NCBI RefSeq assembly: GCF_009720775.1
Contig: NZ_WNKW01000010.1
Location: 1-64,000, forward strand
DNA from: Pseudoduganella danionis
GTDB taxonomy: Bacteria > Pseudomonadota > Gammaproteobacteria > Burkholderiales > Burkholderiaceae_D
Length of the DNA: 64,000 nucleotides
Reading direction: 5' to 3'
Shown: positions 44,065-52,986 of the stretch, one piece after another
Layout: each line of letters starts with the position of its first letter
How positions within the stretch are numbered: the stretch's first letter is position 1
Made by a program: the position numbers and the translations under genes
Notes under the pieces: generated by a model
Seen by the model: the letters and a program-made list of their open reading frames with translations, nothing else
The model's database searches: none
Told to the model about the DNA's origin: nothing

Positions 44065-45231
44065 TCAGAAGAAGGTGATTTCATCCGCGGCGGCAGCGGC
44101 CGGCGTGGCACGGCTGGAGCCGCTATGCACGGCGTGTTCTTCAGCCATGGCATAGGTTTTCTGGAGTTCGCGCAGCAGCGGCTGGGCATCCATGGGCTCC
44201 AGTATCTGTGCCGCGTGATAGCGGTCGCTGTGCTCGCGCAGCAGCGCAGGCAGGCGGGTGATGTTTTCCTGTACGTGGGCCAGCACCTGGCTCACGCGGT
44301 CCTGGAACTGTAGTTGCACCAGCGCTTCGCCCACTTCGCCCTGTATGCCCACGCTCTCCTGCTTGAGCTGTTCGGAGGAGGCCACCAGTGCATCGGTCAT
44401 GCTGCGGAAATCGTGCAGCACGCTCTCTATCATGGCTTCGGCCGATTGCATGGAACTGTTTTCCTGTGCCGCCGTGCGGTCGGCCGCTTCACTGGCGGCG
44501 AGAATGGCGCTGCTGATCAGGCCCACGCGGTTGGCGATGTTCTTGCCCGTCTCGGCCGAACGGCTGGACAAGTGGCGCACTTCCTGCGCCACCACGGCGA
44601 AACCACGCCCGGCCGGACCGGCACGCGCTGCTTCGATGGCGGCATTCAGCGCCAGCAGATTGGTCTGGGCGGCGATGCTGGCCACGCCTTCGGCCATGTC
44701 GCGCAGCTCGCGCGTAAAGCGTTCCAGATCCTTGATCTGCGCCAGCATGGCCTGTTTCGATTCAAAGGCTGATTTCATCGAGCCGACCACGGAGCCTAAC
44801 TGGGCTTCGCTGCGGCTGAATATCTCCGTCATGCCCTGGCCATCACGCCCGCTGTCGTGGCTGGAGACGTGCACCGCCGTATCGAGCCGGTCGACGATGT
44901 TGGAAAAACGCGTGGCCAGATCGGACACGGCTTCCTCCATCTGGTTGCGGGAATTTTCGATATGCCGGCACCAGACCGGCAGCACGGCATCACTGAACTG
45001 CTCGCGCGATTGCAGGTACTGCTCGACACTGGCAGAGGCGCCACTGGCACCGCCACCGCCCGCCTGCTGACGCAGCACGCTCCACACAGCCAGCGCCATC
45101 AGCACGGCGCCCCACAATACGGTGTACCAGCCCCAGCGGGACCAGCCCGCCACGATGGTTCCGGCGGCGCCCGCACCGGCCAGTCCCAGTGGGATCACAA
45201 CTCTGCTATCGAAACCCGTATTTGTGCTCAT
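44065..45231 (-). CDS. Short chemoreceptor-like signalling protein, first gene of the chemotaxis operon
   Basis: The 388-residue protein has two closely spaced membrane segments near the N-terminus (about 12-55), no sizeable periplasmic sensor and no clear HAMP domain. A receptor signalling domain follows with the hairpin tip SIAAQTNLLALNAAIEAARA. The C-terminus ends DEITFF after a flexible Ala-rich stretch. It may sense an internal or membrane signal. As the first gene, with 443 bp of upstream space, it probably follows the operon promoter, which was not identified. Confidence 0.88.
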   Translation of the reverse strand: MSTNTGFDSRVVIPLGLAGAGAAGTIVAGWSRWGWYTVLWGAVLMALAVWSVLRQQAGGGGASGASASVEQYLQSREQFSDAVLPVWCRHIENSRNQMEEAVSDLATRFSNIVDRLDTAVHVSSHDSGRDGQGMTEIFSRSEAQLGSVVGSMKSAFESKQAMLAQIKDLERFTRELRDMAEGVASIAAQTNLLALNAAIEAARAGPAGRGFAVVAQEVRHLSSRSAETGKNIANRVGLISSAILAASEAADRTAAQENSSMQSAEAMIESVLHDFRSMTDALVASSEQLKQESVGIQGEVGEALVQLQFQDRVSQVLAHVQENITRLPALLREHSDRYHAAQILEPMDAQPLLRELQKTYAMAEEHAVHSGSSRATPAAAAADEITFF

Positions 45232-45674
45232 TACTCGCGTCCCCGAGGTTGGCTACAGCTTCTTTTTACAGCGTTTTTCTTGCGACACCTGTTGTACAAA
45301 TGTATCCCAGAAACTATTTCCGCGCCACAAAGTCACTGGCAAAACAATGGCCACTGGCAGTTAAACAACAGCCTGTAATTTCATACTTAAAATGCAATAT
45401 GATGTAGTCGGAGTACAGCTTCTACCGGCCAGAGAGTAGCTTGTTGCAAGTTTGCAACTGTTTTTGACAAGCTTGTCCGATTTAACTTCATTTAGCCGGG
45501 TTTTACCTATGAGAATGGGACGTTTGGCCGGCGTTCAACTAGTTTAAATCTGAAGTATCTCTCTAATTTTAATTCCGAAATACAATGAAAATTGCGCTAC
45601 AGACCGTAAAAAAGGTTTACACTTTCGGCTCCCATGATAGGCCGCTTCGCGCGCCGGAATAAAACGACATCAAA
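45232..45674. other. 443-bp divergent intergenic region
   Basis: This AT-rich region separates the chemotaxis operon (leftward) from a Crp/Fnr regulator gene (rightward). It contains a nested inverted repeat at 45438-45473. No convincing sigma-28 or sigma-70 promoter was found for the chemotaxis operon by eye, and no RNA gene was recognised. Confidence 0.5.
45438..45473. promoter_or_regulatory. Nested inverted repeats (candidate operator)
   Basis: GTTGCAA and TTGCAAC (45443-45458) form a 7-bp inverted repeat with a 2-bp spacer. Around it AGCTTGT (45438-45444) and ACAAGCT (45467-45473) form a second pair. The site lies between the chemotaxis operon and the Crp/Fnr regulator gene and could bind that regulator. 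The half-sites do not match the FNR box (TTGAT) or the CRP box (TGTGA). Confidence 0.45.
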
Positions 45675-46295
45675 ATGAGCCAGGCATTCATCGACCACCG
45701 CGCGAAATACCGTGACATCACCTCTCAGCGTTATAAAGTTACACCCGCTATGTATGATGAGGTTACGGTTTTGCTGGCGCCACTGGCTACGCCCGTCAGT
45801 TTCCGTAAAGGCGAATTCCTGCAGCGCATAGGCACGATCGCCCAGAATCTGTACTGGCTGCACAGCGGCGTGGCGCGCACTGGTTTTATCACGGAAGCGG
45901 GCACCGAAGTCACGCTGCACTTCGTCACCGATGGCGAACCAGCCGCTTCGCATGACGATCTGCTGCGCGCGCGCGATGGTCTGCCGGCCCAGCATTTCGT
46001 GGTGGCGGAAACGGCAGTGCATGGTTTCAAGCTGGACTGGGCCGCCTACACGGCCATGCGCGAAACCAATAGCATGCTGCGCGACTACTATCTGAAAGTC
46101 TCCGAGTGCAGCATCATGGAACAGGCACGCCGCATGTGCATCAATGCTTCGCCGGCACAGGGTCGGCTGGCAGCGTTCCGGCGCGAATATCCGGGACTGG
46201 AGCAGCGCATTTCGCAGAAAGTCGTGGCATCCTTCCTCGGCATCACGCCACAATACATGTCGCAACTACTGCGCAGCGACGGCATCGACAAATAA
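45675..46295 (+). CDS. Crp/Fnr-family transcriptional regulator
   Basis: The 206-residue protein has an N-terminal cyclic-nucleotide-binding-like beta-roll (FRKGEFLQRIGTIAQNLYWLHSGVAR) and a C-terminal winged helix (ISQKVVASFLGITPQYMSQLLR). No Cys cluster for an iron-sulfur site as in FNR is present, and the residues that contact cAMP in CRP are not obvious, so the signal is unknown. It is monocistronic and divergent from the chemotaxis operon, its nearest possible target. Confidence 0.9.
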   Translation: MSQAFIDHRAKYRDITSQRYKVTPAMYDEVTVLLAPLATPVSFRKGEFLQRIGTIAQNLYWLHSGVARTGFITEAGTEVTLHFVTDGEPAASHDDLLRARDGLPAQHFVVAETAVHGFKLDWAAYTAMRETNSMLRDYYLKVSECSIMEQARRMCINASPAQGRLAAFRREYPGLEQRISQKVVASFLGITPQYMSQLLRSDGIDK

Positions 46296-46318
46296 GCCGC
46301 TCGGCACACGACGCGCAC

Positions 46319-46375
46319 AAAAAAAAACCACGGGGCAGGCGACGATTTCCAAGGAAATCGCGACCTGCCCCGTGG
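46319..46375 (-). terminator. Strong rho-independent terminator of panD
   Basis: CCACGGGGCAGG (46328-46339) pairs with CCTGCCCCGTGG (46364-46375), and inside it CGATTTCC (46343-46350) pairs with GGAAATCG (46353-46360). The two stems are separated by a symmetric 3-nt internal loop. On the minus strand nine T residues follow (46327-46319). It can also protect the convergent regulator transcript. Confidence 0.92.
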
Positions 46376-46410
46376 CTATTGAGCGACAGATAACTGTGCT
46401 AGTTCGGCGC

Positions 46411-46770
46411 TTAGGCTTTCATACCCTTGATCTTGTTCTTGTCATCGACGAACACGACCTTCGGTTTGTAATCCTTGGCCTGCTCTTCCGTCATCGGCGC
46501 ATAGGTGCAGATGATCAGCAGGTCGCCGAGCTGGGCGCGGCGTGCGGCCGCGCCATTGAGCGAAATCTCGCCCGTGCCGCGCAGGCCCGGAATCGCATAG
46601 GTGGAGAAACGTTCACCGTTGTTGACATTGTAGAGTTCGATCTTCTCGTTGACCCAGATATCGGCCGCTTCCAGCAGATCCTGATCGATACCGCAGGAAC
46701 CTTCGTAGTGCAGATCGGCCTGGGTCACCGTCACGCGGTGCAGCTTGGAGCGCAGCATAACTCGTTGCAT
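46411..46770 (-). CDS. panD: Aspartate 1-decarboxylase
   Basis: PanD makes beta-alanine from aspartate for pantothenate and CoA synthesis. The precursor of 119 residues cleaves itself between Gly24 and Ser25 (YEGSCGID) to create the pyruvoyl cofactor. Other landmarks are the N-terminal MLRSKLHRVTVTQADLH, FSTYAIPGLRGTG and NGAAARRAQLGDLLII. Starting at 46770 puts the cleavage site at the same number as in Escherichia coli; an ATG two codons upstream has a better spaced AGGA and is also possible. panB and panC are not in the window. Confidence 0.97.
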   Translation of the reverse strand: MQRVMLRSKLHRVTVTQADLHYEGSCGIDQDLLEAADIWVNEKIELYNVNNGERFSTYAIPGLRGTGEISLNGAAARRAQLGDLLIICTYAPMTEEQAKDYKPKVVFVDDKNKIKGMKA

Positions 46771-46785
46771 AGACATCTTCTTCAT

Positions 46786-47099
46786 CCTTCATTTAATAAA
46801 CTGACAAGCTTTCCATCGTCTACGGCTGCGCCGGACAACGTGAGGCCGACATCCTACCATTAGCTGCGCTTCGCCGCCCGCCCTGGCTCAGCTTTATTGC
46901 AGGCTTTGAGCCTATTCGTGGTCCTATTGCCATCCTATTGCACGCTAATTGCGGCTAATTTGCGCGCTACTACCCCATTCAGCGTGGCTGCAGACAGGCC
47001 CGTGCGCGCCGATCACGGCAGCGTCAGGCAGATTTACACCTGAAGCAGGCAGTTTGTGGCATATTGCTAACTAGCAAAAAAATATTCAGAAAAGCCACA
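46786..47099. other. 314-bp divergent intergenic region
   Basis: It separates panD (leftward) from the GGDEF gene (rightward). It holds short direct repeats at 46911-46960. No clear promoter was recognised for either gene, and no ORF or RNA gene was seen. Confidence 0.45.
46911..46960 (+). repeat. Phased CCTATT / GCTAAT direct repeats
   Basis: CCTATT occurs at 46911, 46923 and 46934, and the related GCTAAT at 46944 and 46954. The steps are 12, 11, 10 and 10 bp, about one helical turn each. The array lies about 140 bp before the GGDEF gene and could bind a regulator or bend DNA. It does not match a box I recognise. Confidence 0.4.
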
Positions 47100-48836
47100 A
47101 TGCGACTCACCCGACTATTCACCCTGATCAGCGCCATACTGGCGCTGCTCGTGTGTGGCGTACAGGGCCGTTCGCTGTGGGCTGAATGGCGCCAGTATCA
47201 GGCTGCCGAGCAGGGTTTGCAGGCGCTGCAATTAGTGGCCGCATCCATGCGCGCGGCGGAAAAGCTCTCATTCGAACGCGGCCCCAGCAATGCTGTCATG
47301 GGCGACGGCCACCCTGCCGCACCCGCCAAGCAAGAACGCCTGCGCACCGCGCGCAACGATACCAACGCCGCGCTGCGCCAACTACAGCAACAACTCAGCC
47401 ATGGCAACACAGTGCCGGCCAGCCAATTGGCCGGACTGGAACTGGCTTTGCGCGAAGCGCGCCGCCATGTCGACCAGTTGGCGGCCCAACCACCCGCCGG
47501 CCGCACGCCGGCCCAGCTCGATGCGGCAGTCGAGCGCATGTATGCTCTGGTGCCGCTGGCCCTCGACGCCGTCACCGAAGCCACGCGCGCGTCCGAGCAA
47601 GCCTATCCGCGCATTACCCGCCTGCTGGTCAAAGCACGGCTGGCAGTAGAACTGCGCGAATACGCAGGCCGGCTGGGGTCCACATTGACCGCTCCGCTGG
47701 CCACCGCCCAAGCCCTCAGCAGCGCGCAGCAGCAACGCCTGCAATTCCTGCGCGGCCGGCTGGAACAACTACGCCAGCTCATCAAGACTGCCAATAACGA
47801 TGCCGATCAGGCAGTGCATATCAAAGCGGCCGTGGCGCACATGGATAGCGATTATTTCGACGCCGGCCAGCGCATCATCAGCGCCGTGGAGCAGACCAGC
47901 AGCAATGGCGCACGCGATAGCACGGCGCGTCACTACGACATGGACACGGCGCAGTTTGCCCAGCGCTATGTGCCCACCATGGCGCCGATACTGGCGGTAC
48001 GCGATGCGCTGCTGCAGGAAGCGGAAAATCAGGCGCGGGACGAGTTTGCGCGCGCCCGCCATGAGCTGAGCTGGGCCATGCTGAATGGCGCCGCCATCCT
48101 GCTGGTACTGGTCACTCTGCTGGTGATTGTGCGCGTGCGCGTGGTGACGCCGCTGCTGCGCGCCACGCGCGCCGTGGTCCGCCTCGGCAACGGCGATTAC
48201 ACGCCGCCTTCACGCATCAGCCGGCGTCAGGATGAAATCGGCGATATGCTGCGCGCGCTGGCCACTCTGCGCGAAAACAGCATGGAGCGCCAGCGGCTCG
48301 AACAAGAGCGTGCGCGCCTGATCGAGGAACTCAAGACGCGTGCAGACACTGACTACCTGACCGGCATCCTGAACCGGCGCGCCTTTGCCACGGCCGGAAA
48401 TTTGCGCTTGCGCGGTGCGCACGAAAAAGATGAATCGCTGGCCGTAATCCTGTTCGACATCGACCACTTCAAATCCGTCAACGACTGTTACGGCCACGAT
48501 GCCGGCGATCAGGTGCTGATCCGCATCGCCGAAGTGGTGCGCTCCACCCTGCGCGACGGCGAGATACTGGCGCGCTACGGCGGCGAGGAATTCGTCGTCA
48601 TGCCTAGCTTCTGCGGGCTGGAAGCTGCCCGTGCGCTCGCCGAACGGCTGCGCGTGGCCATCGAACAGGAGCCGCTCACGCTCAGCGACGGCTACATCCT
48701 GCGCGTGACCGCCAGCTTCGGCGTGGCCGTGGCCCATGGCCCCCACGCCGCACTGGACGACCTGTTCCACTCGGCGGATCTAGCCCTGTACCGCGCCAAG
48801 AGCCAGGGCCGCAACCGGGTCGAAACCCAGCTCTGA
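47100..48836 (+). CDS. Membrane-bound diguanylate cyclase (GGDEF) with HAMP domain
   Basis: The enzyme of 578 residues makes c-di-GMP from GTP. A membrane segment at about 7-28 is followed by a helical periplasmic sensor (about 30-330) that includes KLSFERGPSNAV, reminiscent of nitrate/nitrite-type sensor helices. A second membrane segment, HAMP and the GGDEF domain follow. The active-site signature is RYGGEEFVVM. The inhibitory-site position before it reads RDGE instead of RxxD, so product inhibition may be weakened. The ATG at 47100 is preferred over an upstream TTG. Confidence 0.93.
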   Translation: MRLTRLFTLISAILALLVCGVQGRSLWAEWRQYQAAEQGLQALQLVAASMRAAEKLSFERGPSNAVMGDGHPAAPAKQERLRTARNDTNAALRQLQQQLSHGNTVPASQLAGLELALREARRHVDQLAAQPPAGRTPAQLDAAVERMYALVPLALDAVTEATRASEQAYPRITRLLVKARLAVELREYAGRLGSTLTAPLATAQALSSAQQQRLQFLRGRLEQLRQLIKTANNDADQAVHIKAAVAHMDSDYFDAGQRIISAVEQTSSNGARDSTARHYDMDTAQFAQRYVPTMAPILAVRDALLQEAENQARDEFARARHELSWAMLNGAAILLVLVTLLVIVRVRVVTPLLRATRAVVRLGNGDYTPPSRISRRQDEIGDMLRALATLRENSMERQRLEQERARLIEELKTRADTDYLTGILNRRAFATAGNLRLRGAHEKDESLAVILFDIDHFKSVNDCYGHDAGDQVLIRIAEVVRSTLRDGEILARYGGEEFVVMPSFCGLEAARALAERLRVAIEQEPLTLSDGYILRVTASFGVAVAHGPHAALDDLFHSADLALYRAKSQGRNRVETQL

Positions 48837-48837
48837 T

Positions 48838-50472
48838 TTACTTGGTCTTGGGCGCTGCCACAGGCGTGAAACTCAGATCGCGGAAATCGAAGCTGAAATC
48901 CGTCTCCGTCGAGACGGGCGCCATCTTCATGCGCTCGATGCTGGCGTCCGGATTGAGCGCAAAGCTGACGTAGGCATCGGCGTTGAAGTTGCGCTCTTTC
49001 CAGCGCACGATGAAGGTGTCGTGCTGGAAGTGTTCCAGTTCGCCTTCGAGATCGGGCGTGCGGCTAAAGCGCATGATCTGCTTGCGGCCTTCGCGCCGGA
49101 TACTGACCTTGCCATACCACGCATCTTCATACTCGCCCTCATAGGCTGCCAGCGGCAGCGATGGCGATGACTTGGCAGCGCGCGCTGCGCTCTCCTTGCA
49201 CTGGCGCTCCAGCTCCTCCTTGTGGGCTGCCGCTTCCTGTTCCGCATACAGCGTAATCCAGTCGCTGGCCGGCACGTTCAGATACTGGTCCAGTATGCGC
49301 CAGTACAGCGCCGCCATGGCCGGGCTGTTCTCCGCATTGGTCAGTATGGCGATGCCGAGCTTTTCTTCCGGCACCATCAGCACGGTCGAATAAAAGCCCT
49401 GCAGCGCGCCACCATGCATGGCAATCTTGCGGCCCTTGTAATCGCGCAGACTGAAGCCCAGTCCATAGCCGGCGAAATTAGGCTTGGTGGCAGCCAGCGG
49501 CGGCTTGGGCGTGCGGATGCGCATAGGCGTCTGCTCGGTCCACAGTTCGCCGATCTGCTTGCTGCTGAGGATCTGGCTGCCGTCTTCCAGCTTGCCCTCG
49601 TTGAGCAACATATTCATCCAGCGGGCGATATCACTGGCACTGGTATTGATGCCGACTGCGCCGATGGCATTCTCCACCTGCATGGGTTTGACCACGCTGA
49701 TCTTGTCGTTGATCTTGCTATGTGGCGCAGAGTAGTTGCTGCCAGCGCGCATGGCATCCACGCTGGTAGTGGTTTCCTGCATGGCCAGCGGGGTGAGGAT
49801 GCGTTCGCGCACGACCGCGCCCCACGGCTTGCCCGCCTTCTGCGCGATGATTTTTCCGGCCACGATGTAGAGCAGATTGTCGTAGGCGTAGTTGTTGCGG
49901 AAGCTGGTGGCCGGCTTCACGTAACGCAGGCGGGCGATGATTTCATCCGTGCTGAAACTGGTGGTGGGCCACCACAGCAGATCGCCCGCACCCAGTCCCA
50001 GACCGCTGCGGTGGGTCAGCAGATCGCGCACCGTCATCACGCCCGTCACATACGAGTCGTGCATCTGGAAATCCGGCAGATGCTTGGTCACCGGATCGTC
50101 CCATGCCAGCTTGCCGTCATCGACGAGTTGCGCCAGCGCGGCGGCCGTAAAGGCTTTCGAGTTGGAGGCGATTTCAAACAGCGTGTGGCCGTCCACGGGC
50201 GTGGCTACTCCCAGCTTGCGCACGCCATAGCCATTGGCTGCCACCACCTTGCCGTCCTTGACGATGGCCACTGCCATGCCCGGCACATCGAAAGTCTTCA
50301 GCACGCGCTGCACATCCGCTTCAAGGTCGAAGGCCGGCACCGGTGCCGGCGCACCCGCAGCTTGCTGCAAAGGAGGAGGAGCGACCGCCACCGGCGAGGT
50401 AGCCAGCGCGTTCGTGCTCAGTGCCAGCAGCACCAGCGTGGCACCGAGAGTAGGAGTAAATTTCAGCATCAT
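48838..50472 (-). CDS. Secreted beta-lactamase-fold serine hydrolase with DUF3471-type C-terminus
   Basis: The 544-residue protein has a signal peptide (about 1-24, ending ALA). Its serine beta-lactamase/class C fold carries SNSK at 103-106 (Ser103, Lys106) and Tyr197 with Asn199 in YDN, plus an HGG region (AMHGGALQGF). The last 110 residues resemble the DUF3471 lipocalin-like domain. Such proteins are usually esterases or D-aminopeptidases rather than true beta-lactamases. Its ATG overlaps the stop of the aminopeptidase gene (ATGA), so both are made together, pointing to a joint role in peptide breakdown in the periplasm. It ends one base from the convergent GGDEF gene. Confidence 0.88.
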   Translation of the reverse strand: MMLKFTPTLGATLVLLALSTNALATSPVAVAPPPLQQAAGAPAPVPAFDLEADVQRVLKTFDVPGMAVAIVKDGKVVAANGYGVRKLGVATPVDGHTLFEIASNSKAFTAAALAQLVDDGKLAWDDPVTKHLPDFQMHDSYVTGVMTVRDLLTHRSGLGLGAGDLLWWPTTSFSTDEIIARLRYVKPATSFRNNYAYDNLLYIVAGKIIAQKAGKPWGAVVRERILTPLAMQETTTSVDAMRAGSNYSAPHSKINDKISVVKPMQVENAIGAVGINTSASDIARWMNMLLNEGKLEDGSQILSSKQIGELWTEQTPMRIRTPKPPLAATKPNFAGYGLGFSLRDYKGRKIAMHGGALQGFYSTVLMVPEEKLGIAILTNAENSPAMAALYWRILDQYLNVPASDWITLYAEQEAAAHKEELERQCKESAARAAKSSPSLPLAAYEGEYEDAWYGKVSIRREGRKQIMRFSRTPDLEGELEHFQHDTFIVRWKERNFNADAYVSFALNPDASIERMKMAPVSTETDFSFDFRDLSFTPVAAPKTK

Positions 50473-52325
50473 GGTTTCTTGAATAGTTTATCGACCGAGC
50501 TTTGCGTCACGGGATGATAGTGCTGGCGCGCCTGCGCGTACAGCGTTTTGGCCCATGCGCGTTCGGCCGGATGGTTCAGCAGCGCCGCATACAGTGGCAC
50601 CACGAACTTCTGCCGCCCCACGTTGAGCAGGAAGGTCTGCAGCGGTGCGCGCACGTTGTAGCCGGCCTTGATCGACGACAGGTAGAAACGGTAGGCGATT
50701 TCATTGTTGCCGCTCTTCGCCAGCCCGAAGCGCTGGTCCAGTTCCTGTAGCTGGCTGGCCGTGGCCTTGCCATCGATATCGTTCAGGAAGTGCATCCATT
50801 CAAGTGCAATCCAGCCCTGTGCCGGCAGGTCGGCCGTGGCCAGGGTGCCCTGCAGCCATGCGCTGCGCTGGGTATCGAGCGTGGCCAGCCGTGGTGACGC
50901 TTCATGGCGCGCGCTGGCCGGTATGCCGGCGCCATACAGCCACTCGTCCAGCTCTGCTACGCTCATCACTTCGGGATGGGCCGCCAGCAGATGGGTCTTG
51001 AGGTAGCTGACAAAGTCTTCCGTGCGCACCGACTGGAACGCATGCTGGTCAAACCAGCCGCGCAGGAAGGCATCGAACACGCTGCGTCCGGCACGCTGCT
51101 CGAGCGTGCGCAGCAGCCATGCACCTTTGGGATACACCAGTTCCGTATCCGTGTAGGTGGCCGCAGCCGTATCGGCATCGCGCGTCACCAGCGCCTGTTT
51201 GGCGGGCGGGATCGCGGCCAGCGAGGCCATGGCTTCTTCCTGCTCCACCTGCAGATTCATCTGCGCCACTTCTTCACCGTACAGCTTTTCCACCACGCGC
51301 GTGGTGACGTAATTGGTAAAGCCTTCGTTCAGCCAGAAGTGCTTCCACGTCGCGTTGGTCACCAGATTGCCGGACCACGAGTGGGCCAGTTCATGGGCGA
51401 TCAGGTCGACCAGACTGCGGTCGCCTGCGATCATGGTGGGGGTGACAAAAGTCAGGCGCGGGTTCTCCATCCCGCCTATGGGGAAGGATGGCGGCAGCAC
51501 CAGCATGTCGTAACGCTCCCAGCGATACGGGCCATACAGTTCTTCGGCTGCGCTGATCATCTTTTCCGTATCGGCCAGCTCGTAGGCCGCCGCATCGATA
51601 CGGGCCGGTTCTGCATAGACCGCGGAACGCGGCCCCAGATTGCGCACTTCGATTTCGCCGATGGCGATCGCCAGCAGATAGGACGGGATAGGCTGCGCCA
51701 TGCTGAACTTCCAGCCGCCCACGCCATGCGACTGCTGGTCGTTGGCCGCGCTCATCACCACGCGCAAGCCTTCCGGTGCAGCGATGCGGGCGCTATAGGT
51801 AAAGCGCACGGCCGGCGTATCCTGCAGCGGTACCCACGAGCGGGCATTGATCGATTCGGACTGGCTGAACATGAGCGGGCGCTTGCCGGACATGGTCTGC
51901 TGCGGCGACATCCACTGCAGTGCCGTGGCCGAAGGCGCCGTGCGATAGTAGATGCGCACTTTCTGCGGCTGGAACGGCACGGCAATGCGCAGCGCGCGGC
52001 CTTTTTCAGCATCGGGTTTATCCAGCATATAGGAGGCGGCCTGCCAGCGGCCCGAAGGATGCAGCAGCTGCACGCGGGCGATATTCAGTTCGCTGGTATC
52101 GAGCACCAGCGAACTGGCCGATTTATCGAGCCAGTTCAGGGTCAGCTCGGCGTAGCCGGACAGGATGTGACGGGAAAAATCGGCTTTCAGGTCCAGATGC
52201 AGATCGCTGGTGCGCACCTGATCGTAGCGCGCATAACTGAGCGGATCGGCATGGGCCAGACCGAGCGAGGTACCGGCGGCCAGCAGCAGCGCCGCAAGGG
52301 ATTTGAGAGTTTTCTTGAGTTGCAT
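50469..52325 (-). CDS. Secreted M1-family zinc aminopeptidase (leukotriene A4 hydrolase-like)
   Basis: The 618-residue protein carries a signal peptide (about 1-26, ending GLAHA). The M1 metallopeptidase signatures follow: the exopeptidase motif GGMEN, the zinc motif HELAHSW, and NEGFTNY with the third zinc ligand. The C-terminal helical domain resembles that of LTA4 hydrolases (FLNDIDGKATASQL). It should release N-terminal residues from peptides outside the cytoplasm. The start at 52325 has AGGA eight bases upstream; an ATG three codons earlier is possible. It is translationally coupled to the downstream serine hydrolase. Confidence 0.92.
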   Translation of the reverse strand: MQLKKTLKSLAALLLAAGTSLGLAHADPLSYARYDQVRTSDLHLDLKADFSRHILSGYAELTLNWLDKSASSLVLDTSELNIARVQLLHPSGRWQAASYMLDKPDAEKGRALRIAVPFQPQKVRIYYRTAPSATALQWMSPQQTMSGKRPLMFSQSESINARSWVPLQDTPAVRFTYSARIAAPEGLRVVMSAANDQQSHGVGGWKFSMAQPIPSYLLAIAIGEIEVRNLGPRSAVYAEPARIDAAAYELADTEKMISAAEELYGPYRWERYDMLVLPPSFPIGGMENPRLTFVTPTMIAGDRSLVDLIAHELAHSWSGNLVTNATWKHFWLNEGFTNYVTTRVVEKLYGEEVAQMNLQVEQEEAMASLAAIPPAKQALVTRDADTAAATYTDTELVYPKGAWLLRTLEQRAGRSVFDAFLRGWFDQHAFQSVRTEDFVSYLKTHLLAAHPEVMSVAELDEWLYGAGIPASARHEASPRLATLDTQRSAWLQGTLATADLPAQGWIALEWMHFLNDIDGKATASQLQELDQRFGLAKSGNNEIAYRFYLSSIKAGYNVRAPLQTFLLNVGRQKFVVPLYAALLNHPAERAWAKTLYAQARQHYHPVTQSSVDKLFKKP

Positions 52326-52410
52326 GGGGTTCATCCTAAGTGACCGGAGCGCGCAGCAGAATAGCACAGCCCCATGTTAAGATGCGCCCCACTATTCAAG
52401 CAGGAACATC

Positions 52411-52986
52411 ATGGAAGCTTTCCTCATTTCCACCGGCATCGTCGCACTGGCCGAAATCGGTGACAAGACCCAGTTGCTGGCCTTTTGTCTGGCCGCCAAA
52501 TTCCGCCGCCCGCTGCCCATCGTGGCCGCAATATTTGTGGCTACGATCGCCAACCACGCGTTCGCGGCCGCTATAGGTAGCTGGATTACCAGCCTGCTGG
52601 GCCCCGATATCCTGCGCTGGGTGCTGGGCGTGTCCTTCATCGCCATGGCGGTATGGACACTGATACCGGACAAGATCGATGAAGAAGATATGCCGCTGGC
52701 GAAGTACGGCGTGTTCCTTACCACCCTGATCGCCTTCTTCGTCGCCGAGATGGGCGACAAGACGCAGGTGGCTACGGTAGCACTGGCTGCGCGCTATCAC
52801 AGTCTGGTGGCGGTGGTGTGCGGCACCACCTTCGGCATGATGCTGGCCAATGTGCCAGCCGTGTACCTGGGCGATAAAATCGCCCACCGCGTTTCGCTGA
52901 AACTGGTGCACGGCATTGCGGCACTGGTATTCGCCCTGCTCGGCGTGGCTACGCTGATGGGCGCAGGCGCCACCCTAGGCGCCTGA
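52411..52986 (+). CDS. GDT1/TMEM165-family (UPF0016) cation transporter
   Basis: The 191-residue membrane protein has six predicted segments in two repeats, each with the family signature: EIGDKTQ at 15-21 and EMGDKTQ at 113-119. Bacterial members export Mn2+ and related ones handle Ca2+. The two halves are separated by an acidic loop (DKIDEEDMPL). No yybP-ykoY manganese riboswitch fits in the short 5' region. Its 3' end overlaps the convergent glucan synthase gene by 12 bp. It is divergent from the M1 peptidase gene. Confidence 0.93.
   Translation: MEAFLISTGIVALAEIGDKTQLLAFCLAAKFRRPLPIVAAIFVATIANHAFAAAIGSWITSLLGPDILRWVLGVSFIAMAVWTLIPDKIDEEDMPLAKYGVFLTTLIAFFVAEMGDKTQVATVALAARYHSLVAVVCGTTFGMMLANVPAVYLGDKIAHRVSLKLVHGIAALVFALLGVATLMGAGATLGA

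Noticed and set aside
45232..45430. Sigma-28 (FliA) promoter for the chemotaxis operon
   Set aside because: A TAAA followed by GCCGGCCA exists on the minus strand but with a 10-bp instead of a 15-bp spacer.
52335..52410. Manganese (yybP-ykoY) riboswitch before the GDT1-family gene
   Set aside because: Only 76 bp separate the two start codons, too short for the element plus a promoter, and none of its conserved loops was seen.
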